Shown piece after piece: positions 7,903 through 14,471 of a stretch of DNA of 20,299 nt. Positions within the stretch are counted from its first letter, which is position 1. The number at the start of each line of letters is the position of its first letter. Made by a program: the position numbers and the translations under genes. Origin of the DNA: an uncultured Eubacteriales bacterium (GTDB lineage: Bacteria > Bacillota > Clostridia > Christensenellales > Aristaeellaceae); assembly GCA_900548145.1 (NCBI GenBank), contig URJB01000043.1, positions 1 through 20,299 on the forward strand, given 5' to 3'. A model generated the notes under the pieces. It was not told the origin of the DNA, did no database searches, and was given only the letters and a program-made list of their open reading frames with translations.

Positions 7903-9918
7903 GTGCTGGGAATTTTGTATCTGCTGTTCTTTCTGGCGGGGGGCGTATTCCTGACAAGGATGCTGCTGCCCCGCCGCAAGCCCGTGCTGCGGGTCTATCT
8001 GGGCCTGAGTCTGGGCCTTTTCCTGATGATGTGGCTGCCGGTGCTGTGGGCTTACGCGGTGCGGTTTTCCTATACGGCCCACGCCCTAGCGGCAGGTTCG
8101 CTGGCTGCCCTGTGCGTCCTTGGCTGGCTCTGCCGGGACAAAGCCGCCCCCGCGCCTATGGACGAGCGGCAGAAAAAGCTTCTGCTGGCGCTGGCCGTGA
8201 TGGTGATCCCGCTGGGCGCAGTCAGCGGGTATCTGCAATATACCCACTCCATCCGGCTGGCCGCCGACGGCTCCTATCACGTGGGGCAGAGCACCTACGG
8301 CGACCTGAGCCTGCATCTGGCCATCTGCACCAGCATCGTCAACGCCAAGTTCCCGCTGGAAAACAGCCTGATGCTTGGGGCCACCATGGCCTATCCCTAT
8401 CTGTCGGACTCGGTGGCGTCCACGTTCTACCTGTTCGGGATGCCGCTGAATACGTCGATGGCCTTCACCGGCACCCTGATGATGCTGCTGACCTACACCG
8501 GCTACGGCCTGCTGGCCGACCAGCTGTGCCGGAAGAAGGGCGCGCGCTGGCTGGCGTTCTTCCTGCTGTTCTTAAACGGCGGGCTGGGCTTCTTCTTCAC
8601 CCTGTCCGGTCGGGTGGAGGACGGGGCGGTCACCACCTTCTGGGATAATCTGCGCACGGTGATGCAGGGCTACTACAAGACCCCCACCAATCAGCCCGAC
8701 CCCAACAACCTGCGCTGGTCCAATATCGTGGTGGATCTGCTGATCCCCCAGCGGGGACTGCTGGGCGGCTGGACCATGCTGATGCCCTGCCTGAATCTGC
8801 TGCTCCCGCCCCTGTGCCGGGGCGAAAAGCACGAGACCCGGGCGCTGGTGATTCTGGGGATCATGGCGGGCGGGCTGCCCCTTCTGCACACCCACAGCTA
8901 TCTGGCGCTGGTGCTTTTGTCGCTGGGAAGCTGCGCCTATTCCGTGTTCCGGGACGGCGAAAAGGCGGGCCGCTGGAAACGGTTCCGCCCGTGGGTTCTG
9001 TACGGGGCCATTGCCGCAGCCCTGTCCCTGCCCCAGCTTTTGTGCTTCACCTTCGTGCAGGCAACGGAAAGCAATCACTTCCTGCGGTTCCAGTTCAACT
9101 GGTGCAACAACCGGGGCGGCAGAGGGCTGGTGGATCCCTATTTCTTCTTCTATATCAAGAACGTTGGCTTTCCCTATCTGCTGATCCTGCTGGCGCTGCT
9201 GAAGCGAAAGCCCAGAGAGCTGGAAGCCCCCGGCGCGGCGGAGGAAGCGGCGGCGGTACGCCAGTACCGGCTCATCGCCTGCGGCGCGTTCCTGATCTAC
9301 GGCATTGCGGAGTTCATTCTCTTTCAGCCCAACGAATACGACAACAATAAGCTGCTGTATGTGTGGTTCGCCCTGTGCCTGCCCATGGCGGCGGATTATG
9401 CCGTCGAAATCTGGGAGCGGCTGAAGGGGCTGGCCGGGCGGCGGGTCATCGCAGGGCTGTTTCTGTTTTGCTGCTTCTTCGGCCCGGCACTGACCCTGGC
9501 CCGGGAATGGATCAGCGACTATCAGGCCTACAGCCGGTCGGACGTAGAAACGGCGGAATTCATCAAGGAAAATACCCCGGAACACTCGGTATGGCTCACC
9601 GGCAACGAGCATCTGAATCCGGTCAGTTCGCTGGCGGGACGGACGATCCTGTGTTCCAGCGAATCGTACCTGTACTATCACGGCTTCGATACATGGCCCC
9701 GCCGGATGGAAATCGCCGCCTTCTTTGAAGACCCGGCGGAAAATCTGTCGCTTTTGAAGGAGTATCAGGTGGAATATCTCTACGTCAGCGCCTATGAACG
9801 CAGCGCCAGCTGGTTCGACCTGAACGAAAGCGCGCTGGAAGCGCTGTTCCCCGTGATCTACGAGGATGAGGGCGGCCAGCACCGTATTTTCCAAGTGCCG
9901 GAGGAATACCGCCAATGA
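7903..9918 (+). CDS. Large GT-C-like multipass membrane protein
   Basis: This 671-residue protein has about 12 hydrophobic segments over the first 530 residues and a soluble C-terminal part (about 545-671) that begins AEFIKENTPEHSVWLTG. The layout resembles GT-C glycosyltransferases, which use polyprenyl-phosphate sugars outside the membrane. Supporting detail: an early extracytoplasmic loop holds YGDLSLHL, with D134 as a candidate catalytic acid, and NEYDNNKLLYVW (477-488) resembles a conserved DN-K motif seen in large membrane proteins of this kind. No exact family could be named. It starts at GTG (7903) after AGGAGG with an 11-base gap; the next start codon in frame lies inside the first membrane segments. 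Its end overlaps the small gene after it by ATGA. The membrane topology is by eye. Confidence 0.7.
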   Translation: MLGILYLLFFLAGGVFLTRMLLPRRKPVLRVYLGLSLGLFLMMWLPVLWAYAVRFSYTAHALAAGSLAALCVLGWLCRDKAAPAPMDERQKKLLLALAVMVIPLGAVSGYLQYTHSIRLAADGSYHVGQSTYGDLSLHLAICTSIVNAKFPLENSLMLGATMAYPYLSDSVASTFYLFGMPLNTSMAFTGTLMMLLTYTGYGLLADQLCRKKGARWLAFFLLFLNGGLGFFFTLSGRVEDGAVTTFWDNLRTVMQGYYKTPTNQPDPNNLRWSNIVVDLLIPQRGLLGGWTMLMPCLNLLLPPLCRGEKHETRALVILGIMAGGLPLLHTHSYLALVLLSLGSCAYSVFRDGEKAGRWKRFRPWVLYGAIAAALSLPQLLCFTFVQATESNHFLRFQFNWCNNRGGRGLVDPYFFFYIKNVGFPYLLILLALLKRKPRELEAPGAAEEAAAVRQYRLIACGAFLIYGIAEFILFQPNEYDNNKLLYVWFALCLPMAADYAVEIWERLKGLAGRRVIAGLFLFCCFFGPALTLAREWISDYQAYSRSDVETAEFIKENTPEHSVWLTGNEHLNPVSSLAGRTILCSSESYLYYHGFDTWPRRMEIAAFFEDPAENLSLLKEYQVEYLYVSAYERSASWFDLNESALEALFPVIYEDEGGQHRIFQVPEEYRQ

Positions 9919-10130
9919 ACCGATTTTTGCGCTATTCGCAGGAAAAAGGGCGGAAGATCCGCATGATGCTGATGCTGAACGGCCAGCTTGCGCAGAAGAC
10001 GGCGCTTGTGTTAAGCTATGACGAGCAGGCCGCCGTGCTGCAGCTCGGCCAGCGGAAGCAGCCCGTCACCGTGCCTCTTTCCGATATTTTGAGCTGCGAC
10101 TACGCCCGGGGCGATTCGGGCGAGGAATGA
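9915..10130 (+). CDS. Small conserved-looking protein of unknown function (71 aa)
   Basis: I do not recognise the family with certainty. The 71 residues start MNRFLRYSQEKGRKIRM, continue with alternating strand-like stretches (MLMLNGQLAQ, TALVLSYDEQAAVLQL, QPVTVPLSDILSCDY) and end in an acidic tail. This suggests a small all-beta fold of SH3/Sm-like type with a short N-terminal helix. There is no signal peptide or membrane segment, so it is probably cytoplasmic. It is very likely real: its ATG overlaps the stop of the GT-C-like gene (ATGA at 9915-9918), a GGAGG lies 10 bases upstream inside that gene, and base use matches its neighbours. Its fixed place between two membrane glycosylation genes hints at a regulatory or accessory role, by inference only. 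Confidence 0.7.
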   Translation: MNRFLRYSQEKGRKIRMMLMLNGQLAQKTALVLSYDEQAAVLQLGQRKQPVTVPLSDILSCDYARGDSGEE

Positions 10131-10180
10131 CGCGGCCTCTCGCCGCCTTCCCCAAAAAAGACAGAAAAGAGGGCGAAACA

Positions 10181-10684
10181 ATGTTCCATAAAATCAAAGA
10201 TTATCTGGAAAAACATCCCAAGCAGTACGAATTGCTGCGATATCTCATCGCCGGAGGGCTGACCACGGTGCTGAGCATGGTCATTTCCTATGGAATGGAG
10301 TTCCTGCTGGCCGCTCGGCCTGAACGCACGGCGGGCTTTTTACAGTGGGTGATCGACTGCATCAACGCCGCCACCGCCCGGCAGGTGATGATCGCCAATG
10401 CCGTCAGCTGGGTGATCGCCGTGCTGTTCGCCTTCTGGATCAACCGGAAGATGGTGTTTCAGGTGAAGGGCGGCACCGGCGCTTCCGTGCTGCGGGAGCT
10501 GGGAGAGTTCGCGCTGGGCCGGGTGCTGAGCTTCGCCCTGTTCGAGGAGGGCATGGCCTATCTGCTCAAGCTGATCGGCGTGAGCAATGTGGTCAACCGC
10601 ATCATCGTGCTGGTCGTGGTGATGATCTTCAACTATGTGGTCAGCAAGTTCTGGGTATTCAAAGAAAAAAAGGAAGCAGCCTGA
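10181..10684 (+). CDS. GtrA-like membrane protein (second copy)
   Basis: This second GtrA-family protein (167 residues) has four membrane segments, at about 18-38, 65-88, 103-122 and 128-152. The family motifs are present as AFWINRKMVFQV after the second segment and FNYVVSKFWVFKEKK at the end. Compared with the first copy it has a longer loop between helices 1 and 2 (AARPERTAGFLQWVIDCINAA in two halves, about 40-62) and little sequence in common, so the two are not recent duplicates. The start at 10181 is chosen because the N-terminus MFHKIKDYLEKHPKQYELLRY is typical and a GAGGG site lies upstream. An alternative ATG at 10127 overlaps the previous stop and would add 18 unremarkable residues. 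The last 26 bases overlap the convergent YlbJ-like gene. Confidence 0.85.
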   Translation: MFHKIKDYLEKHPKQYELLRYLIAGGLTTVLSMVISYGMEFLLAARPERTAGFLQWVIDCINAATARQVMIANAVSWVIAVLFAFWINRKMVFQVKGGTGASVLRELGEFALGRVLSFALFEEGMAYLLKLIGVSNVVNRIIVLVVVMIFNYVVSKFWVFKEKKEAA

Positions 10685-11549
10685 CCAGCAGTCCGCAAAT
10701 TCCATACGCCGCCGCCCCGTGAAGCAGCCTGCACGCCAGCAGCCTTCCGGGGCGGATGCTTTTGCCCAGAAACAGCAGGTTCTGCATCAGGATGCTCAGC
10801 CCGCCGAAGCTGCACAGGGCGCACAGCAGGGGCAGGTCAGGTGCGGCGGAAACGTCCAGCAGGGCATGGGCCCCGCCGCCGATCTCCAAAACGGCCCACA
10901 GAATGGCCGGAAATTCCGGGTGCGCCGCCGCCCAGCCCGGCAGCAGGGCCGAAAGTCCCTGCCGGAAAAGCGCCGCCAGAATGGAAAAAAGCATCATGGC
11001 CCCGCAGACCGCCAGCAGGGCCGGGCCCGCCTGCCGCAGGCTGTCGGGAAGGGCTGTCAGCAGGGAGACCGGCTCCGACTCCGGCAGCGTCTCTTTTTTC
11101 GGGCCGACCGGGTTCGTTGTCTGCGCCCTGGAAAACAGACGAATCAGCCCGGCCACAGCCAGCGCCCCCAGCCAGTGGGCGGTCAGCATCAGCCAGCCTC
11201 CCGCCGGGTTTGGCAGGCGGCCGCCCAGCGAGCCTACCAAAAACAAAGGGCTCATGACCCCCGTCGCCGCCGCTAAAGGCAGAAGCGCCCGTTCGGGCAG
11301 CTCGCCCCGCTCCCGCAGCCCCTCCAGCCGTTGGGCCGACGCGGGCGAACCCGCCAGCCAGCAGAAGCCCACCGTCATCCAGCGCCTCTCCCGCCCGCTC
11401 AGCCGGGCGGACAGGCCATTTAAGACCATCATGGGAAACAGCGCGGGCATGACGCTGCGCACAAATACCCCCGCCGCGCCGTTGACCGCGTTCAGCACCG
11501 TACCCGAATCCAGCAGCATCAGCGCCGCCAGCACAAAAAGCCACGCCAT
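10659..11549 (-). CDS. YlbJ-like sporulation integral membrane protein
   Basis: The 296-residue protein has a gate/nucleoside-recognition-type membrane fold. SVMPALFPMMVLNGL (about 34-48) matches the YlbJ motif V-x-P-x-L-x-P-F; AGSPASAQRLEGLRERGELPE follows in the place of the family G-x-P-A-G-A-K motif (read here as AGSPASAQRL then LRERGELPE); and MSPLFLVGSLG matches the family NPLF-x-x-G. A second half with SFGGLSILMQ completes the repeat. YlbJ in Bacillus is a sporulation membrane protein of about 408 residues, so this copy is short. The transported molecule is unknown. The start at 11549 has a perfect AAAGGAGG 7 bases upstream; a longer frame upstream lacks this. The stop lies inside the end of the convergent gtrA gene. 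The sporulation assignment fits the nearby spo0A genes. Confidence 0.7.
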   Translation of the reverse strand: MAWLFVLAALMLLDSGTVLNAVNGAAGVFVRSVMPALFPMMVLNGLSARLSGRERRWMTVGFCWLAGSPASAQRLEGLRERGELPERALLPLAAATGVMSPLFLVGSLGGRLPNPAGGWLMLTAHWLGALAVAGLIRLFSRAQTTNPVGPKKETLPESEPVSLLTALPDSLRQAGPALLAVCGAMMLFSILAALFRQGLSALLPGWAAAHPEFPAILWAVLEIGGGAHALLDVSAAPDLPLLCALCSFGGLSILMQNLLFLGKSIRPGRLLACRLLHGAAAYGICGLLVRLLPFFL

Positions 11550-11575
11550 GAAACTTCCTCCTTTGCCAAGCGTAC

Positions 11576-11606
11576 CGCCGCTTCGTCCCTGCCCGCGGCG
11601 TTTTTT
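11576..11606 (+). terminator. Plus-strand intrinsic terminator upstream of the YlbJ-like gene
   Basis: CGCCGC (11576-11581) pairs with GCGGCG (11595-11600) across a 13-base loop and is followed by six T on the plus strand. The nearest plus-strand gene upstream is gtrA, ending at 10684, so this terminator may end an operon transcript that runs antisense through the whole YlbJ-like gene. Confidence 0.4.
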
Positions 11607-11750
11607 CTGAAATTGCCGGATCTCGCTCCGTTTTTTCCGCCGAAGACCGTCTTTTTCAGGCCGCAAAACAGCTTATGCACCTTGATTTTCCGTCATTTCC
11701 GGCCCGCCGGGAGAATTTCGTTTCAAAAAGTTCACAGTTTATGCAACAAA

Positions 11751-11769
11751 ACGTCACGTTGGTACGTCA
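11751..11769 (+). promoter_or_regulatory. Direct ACGTCA repeat before the response regulator gene
   Basis: ACGTCA occurs at 11751-11756 and again at 11764-11769, start to start 13 bases, just before a TACTATAT stretch and 22 bases before the ATG. The spacing is close to a DNA turn, so a regulator site, possibly autoregulatory, is conceivable. OmpR-type regulators usually bind such direct repeats. I could not place a convincing -35. Confidence 0.3.
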
Positions 11770-11790
11770 TACTATATGTGAGGTGATCGC

Positions 11791-12426
11791 ATGGCAACGA
11801 TTTTGATTTTTTCCGAAAACTGGCAGATCGCGCATAAGCTCTGCGATTCCTATGCAAAGGAAAAATACGACGCAAGATTATGCAGCGATCCTGACCAGAT
11901 TTCCGCCGCCGCGGATGAAAACGGCGCGCCCCTGATGGTGATCGACGCGGCAATGAAATGGGTGGTCTGCCGTCCGATATTCGAGCGGTGCCGCCAGACG
12001 GGAAGCCCCATTCTGTTCGTCACCAGCGACCGGCGCATGAGCGACCATCTGCTGGCCCTGTATCCGGGCCGGTCGGACGTGGTGGTGACGCCCTTCAGCC
12101 GCAAGACGCTGGCGGAAAAGACCCGCATTCTGCTGGGCGGCGAAACGCCCGCCCGGGAGATCTCCGTGGACGAAACAGCGCAGGTGGCCCTGCTCAACGG
12201 CCGCCGGGTCGAGCTGACCGCCCAGGAAATGGCCCTTCTGCTGGCCCTGATGAATCAGCCCGACACCCCCGTCAGCCGGGAGCAGCTGCTGCGGGAGGCT
12301 TGGGGATACCAGAGCATGGGCGAGACCCGCACTGTGGACGTCCATGTACAGCGTCTGCGCAAAAAGCTGGGCGAAGACTGGATCGAAACCGTCTACAAGT
12401 GCGGCTACCGGCTCCGTCTGGCCTGA
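11791..12426 (+). CDS. Orphan OmpR/PhoB-type response regulator with degenerate receiver
   Basis: This 211-residue protein has a receiver-like N-terminal domain (1-118) and a C-terminal winged helix (about 130-210) of the OmpR/PhoB class. The winged helix is intact: VELTAQEMALLLALMNQP, VSREQLLREAWGY, TRTVDVHVQRLRKKLG and VYKCGYRLR. In the receiver a candidate acceptor D52 (MVIDAAM) and T78 (LFVTSD) are present. However, the N-terminal acidic pair is reduced to SEN (only E9), and the invariant Lys before Pro-Phe is Thr (VVVTPF, T100). Phosphorylation-driven switching is therefore doubtful; the protein may act constitutively or sense something else. No histidine kinase gene is adjacent. The start has a GAGGTGAT site 3-7 bases upstream. 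Targets are not visible beyond a possible ACGTCA direct repeat at its own promoter. Confidence 0.85.
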   Translation: MATILIFSENWQIAHKLCDSYAKEKYDARLCSDPDQISAAADENGAPLMVIDAAMKWVVCRPIFERCRQTGSPILFVTSDRRMSDHLLALYPGRSDVVVTPFSRKTLAEKTRILLGGETPAREISVDETAQVALLNGRRVELTAQEMALLLALMNQPDTPVSREQLLREAWGYQSMGETRTVDVHVQRLRKKLGEDWIETVYKCGYRLRLA

Positions 12427-12458
12427 GACGGAAAACCCAAAACAGGAAATTATCAAAC

Positions 12459-12495
12459 CCCCCGGTACGGCAGCGAAGAACCGTCGTGCCGGGGG
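12459..12495. other. Stem-loop after the response regulator gene
   Basis: CCCCCGGTACG (12459-12469) pairs with CGTGCCGGGGG (12485-12495) with one G-U pair on the plus strand. No T-run follows (TACTGTTAAAA), so it is a stabilising 3' structure rather than a clear terminator. Confidence 0.45.
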
Positions 12496-12553
12496 TACTG
12501 TTAAAAAGGAAACCGTCTAAAAGAACGCAAAACCCGTTACCGGCAAAAATCAG

Positions 12554-12617
12554 CGCCGGGCCTCGAGAAAGCCCTTCCCGTGCTTTTCCCGCGGGAAGGG
12601 CTTTTCGGCGCCCGGCG
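12554..12617. terminator. Nested bidirectional terminator between the regulator and spo0A copy 1
   Basis: The inner stem AAGCCCTTCCC (12569-12579) pairs with GGGAAGGGCTT (12593-12603) and continues into TTTTC on the plus strand and TTTCTC on the minus strand. An outer stem, CGCCGGGC (12554-12561) with GCCCGGCG (12610-12617), surrounds it and is followed by TTCCCTTTT. It suits the converging response regulator gene and first spo0A gene. Confidence 0.8.
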
Positions 12618-12663
12618 TTCCCTTTTATGTTCTTTTCGGCGAACGGTTCTTCCTGCCGTTCCT

Positions 12664-13437
12664 TTACGCGCTTCGCTCCATGGAGAGTTTATCTGCGATC
12701 ATGGCGATGAACTCGCCGTTGGTGGGCTTGTCCTCCGGGGTGCATACCCTGTATCCGAAGGCAGTGTTCAGAGTCTCGACCCGGCCCCGGTTCCATGCTA
12801 CCTCAATGGCGTGGCGGATGGCCCGCTCCACCTTGCTGGCGGATGTGCCGAAATAACGGGCAATGCCGGGGTACAGCTCCTTCGTGATCCGATTGATAAC
12901 ATCGGGATCGGCCACCACCATTTTCACGGCCTGACGCAAGAACTGATAGCCTTTGATATGGGCCGGAATCCCCATGGTCAAAAACAGACTGCCCAGCCGC
13001 TCGTCCACATTTTGACGGCAGGGACTTTTTCGGAGATCGGAGGGCAAATTTTCCGCCGGAGCAGTTTTTCTGCCCGTCAGGCTGCGGATGTGGCACATCA
13101 TATAACGCGGCTCAAAGGGCTTGACCATATAAAAGGCGGCCCCAAGCTCGATCGCCCGGGCAACAAAATCGTCCCGGCCCAGCGCGGACGCTACGATCAC
13201 GCCGGGCTGGTGGGGCAGCTTACGAAGCTCCTCCAGCAGGGTGTAGCCATCCATTCGAGGCATGATCACATCGGTAATCAGGACGTCAAAGGTTTCCTCT
13301 TTCAACAGCCGCAGCGCATCAAAGCCGTTTCCGGCTTCGCGCACCAGCGCGATTTCCTCCTGCCTGCGCAGAAATTCTGCCATAGCGCTGCGGTTCTGAG
13401 ACTGAGCATCAACGATCAAGATCCGGGTTTGTTCCAT
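12664..13437 (-). CDS. spo0A: Sporulation transcription factor Spo0A, copy 1 (atypical receiver)
   Basis: Spo0A is the master regulator of sporulation entry, activated by phosphorylation of its receiver domain. This 257-residue copy has a receiver (1-121) with acceptor D56 (LITDVIMP), S84 (VASALG) and K106 (MVKPF), a variable linker (about 122-143), and the Spo0A effector domain (145-257) with the recognition-helix region GTSASKVERAIRHAIEVAWNRG and the C-terminal KPTNGEFIAMIADKL. The acidic pocket is abnormal: positions 10-11 are D-A rather than D-D or E-D, so the main Mg2+-binding acid is lost. The start at 13437 follows GGAGG by 8 bases; the ATG 15 bases earlier contains that ribosome site. 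The gene lies 1 kb downstream of a second spo0A on the same strand, with a plus-strand HTH gene between. No clear own promoter was found. Confidence 0.93.
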   Translation of the reverse strand: MEQTRILIVDAQSQNRSAMAEFLRRQEEIALVREAGNGFDALRLLKEETFDVLITDVIMPRMDGYTLLEELRKLPHQPGVIVASALGRDDFVARAIELGAAFYMVKPFEPRYMMCHIRSLTGRKTAPAENLPSDLRKSPCRQNVDERLGSLFLTMGIPAHIKGYQFLRQAVKMVVADPDVINRITKELYPGIARYFGTSASKVERAIRHAIEVAWNRGRVETLNTAFGYRVCTPEDKPTNGEFIAMIADKLSMERSA

Positions 13438-13568
13438 GGTGATTGCCTCCATTACTGAATGATATTCCTCCAGCCGAAATCAGCGCGGTTTTTCTTTCGG
13501 CATTGGTTCCTTTTTCGTTCTTTTTTGATAAGCGCTGTGTTTTTTCTGTTTCTCCATTGCCGGATTTT

Positions 13569-13597
13569 TTGACTGGCGGTCCACTTTGTGCTAAAAT
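13569..13597 (+). promoter_or_regulatory. Sigma-A promoter for the HTH-coiled coil-TM gene
   Basis: TTGACT (13569-13574), a 17-base spacer and TAAAAT (13592-13597) form a strong vegetative-type promoter about 130 bases before the ATG at 13725, giving a leader of roughly 120 bases. It diverges from spo0A copy 1. Confidence 0.75.
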
Positions 13598-13645
13598 ACA
13601 GGAGAAATTTCCCTTTTTCGGGAACTGACGTTTTGGATATAGCAC

Positions 13646-13680
13646 GTTCGAATGCAAAATTCAATCTGCAGATTCCGAAC
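13646..13680 (+). other. Stem-loop in the leader of the HTH gene
   Basis: GTTCGAAT (13646-13653) pairs with ATTCCGAAC (13672-13680) with one bulged C, and an inner GCA/TGC pair shortens the loop. It sits in the expected leader, 45 bases before the start codon. It could equally be a dyad binding site for the HTH protein in DNA form. Confidence 0.4.
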
Positions 13681-13689
13681 GCTGTTTCT

Positions 13690-13701
13690 AAAACGACAAA
13701 A
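13690..13701 (-). promoter_or_regulatory. Motif TTTTGTCGTTTT shared with the spo0A copy 2 promoter
   Basis: Read on the minus strand this is TTTTGTCGTTTT. The core TTTGTCGTTTT recurs on the plus strand at 15333-15343, in front of spo0A copy 2. It resembles the Spo0A box (TTTGTCRAAAA type) in its first seven bases only, the A-run being replaced by T. It may be a site for Spo0A or for the HTH protein. Confidence 0.35.
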
Positions 13702-13724
13702 CCCTCATATCTGGAGGCCGAAAA

Positions 13725-14330
13725 ATGAACAGCGAGAATCCGAAATCCCGCCCAGAAATTGACATGGAAGGACTGCGAAGCCGTATCAAATCAGCCCTTT
13801 CCGCCCAGCGAATGACCGTTCAGAATCTGAGCGACGCCGCCGGAATCCCAAAAAGTACGCTGGATGGCTTTTTGAACCGGGGCACTACGCCAGCTTTCGA
13901 CACGGTAGCGACCGTATGTGCCGTCTTATCCATCCCTGTGGATTCCATCACGGGCGCATCCGTCGCCGTCCAGTCCGAAGCGGCGGTAACGGGTAGTCAA
14001 AGTCAACTGGACGAGGTCAAAAGCAGCCATATCCGGGAACTGAACGCCCTAAATGAAATGCACCGTCAGGAAAAAGAATCCCTGCTGGAAACGCACAGGG
14101 TCGCCATGGAGACCCTGTGGCAGGCCCACGAAGCGGAAAACCTTGCCCGGGACAAACATATTGCGGAGATCAGCCGGGACCGCAGCGCTTGGCGGGTCAT
14201 CGCCATTACGTCGATCGTCCTTCTCGTGCTGATCCTGTCCGTCTGGTTCATCTGGGATATTTCACACCCGGACACAGGGCTGATCCTGTACGACCGAAAA
14301 AGTGTGATCGGCCCGTTGGGATGTGGCTGA
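13725..14330 (+). CDS. Membrane-anchored XRE-type HTH protein with coiled coil
   Basis: The 201-residue protein has three parts. An XRE-like helix-turn-helix at about 17-75 reads LRSRIKSALSAQRMTVQNLS, then AAGIPKSTLDGFLNRG, and ends in the typical VLSIPVDSITG. A charged, heptad-like coiled coil runs from about 95 to 153, rich in Glu, His, Lys and Arg. A single strong TM helix lies at about 156-178 (VIAITSIVLLVLILSVWFIW) with a short outer or inner tail, DISHPDTGLILYD. I recall HTH-coiled coil-TM proteins of similar layout in gut Clostridia, with no assigned function. The start is clear: GGAGG 7 bases upstream. It has its own sigma-A promoter and lies head to head with spo0A copy 1 and tail to tail with copy 2. 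Base composition is somewhat lower in GC than the flanking operons. A DNA-binding role at the membrane, possibly acting on the spo0A pair, is inference. Confidence 0.8.
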   Translation: MNSENPKSRPEIDMEGLRSRIKSALSAQRMTVQNLSDAAGIPKSTLDGFLNRGTTPAFDTVATVCAVLSIPVDSITGASVAVQSEAAVTGSQSQLDEVKSSHIRELNALNEMHRQEKESLLETHRVAMETLWQAHEAENLARDKHIAEISRDRSAWRVIAITSIVLLVLILSVWFIWDISHPDTGLILYDRKSVIGPLGCG

Positions 14331-14355
14331 CCCATCCCGTTTCATTTTCTATATC

Positions 14356-14411
14356 AAAGAGGCCCGCTGCCTGCCCTGACGGTTTTTCTCAGGAATGGCG
14401 CCGGCCTCTTT
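14356..14411. terminator. Bidirectional terminator between the HTH gene and spo0A copy 2
   Basis: AAAGAGGCC (14356-14364) pairs with GGCCTCTTT (14403-14411). The long loop holds a second hairpin, CCTGA...TCAGG. On the plus strand ACCATTTTT follows. It lies 25 bases past the HTH stop codon and 60 bases past the end of spo0A copy 2, so it can serve both. Confidence 0.65.
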
Positions 14412-14471
14412 ACCATTTTTACCTGCCGCTTTTTTGCGCTCTGCTGCGCTGCGGAACTTTGTTGCGTTTCT

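Noticed and set aside
10127..10180. Upstream ATG adding 18 residues to the second GtrA protein
   Set aside because: The added residues are not GtrA-like, and the start at 10181 has a better ribosome site and a typical N-terminus. The ATGA overlap keeps it possible.
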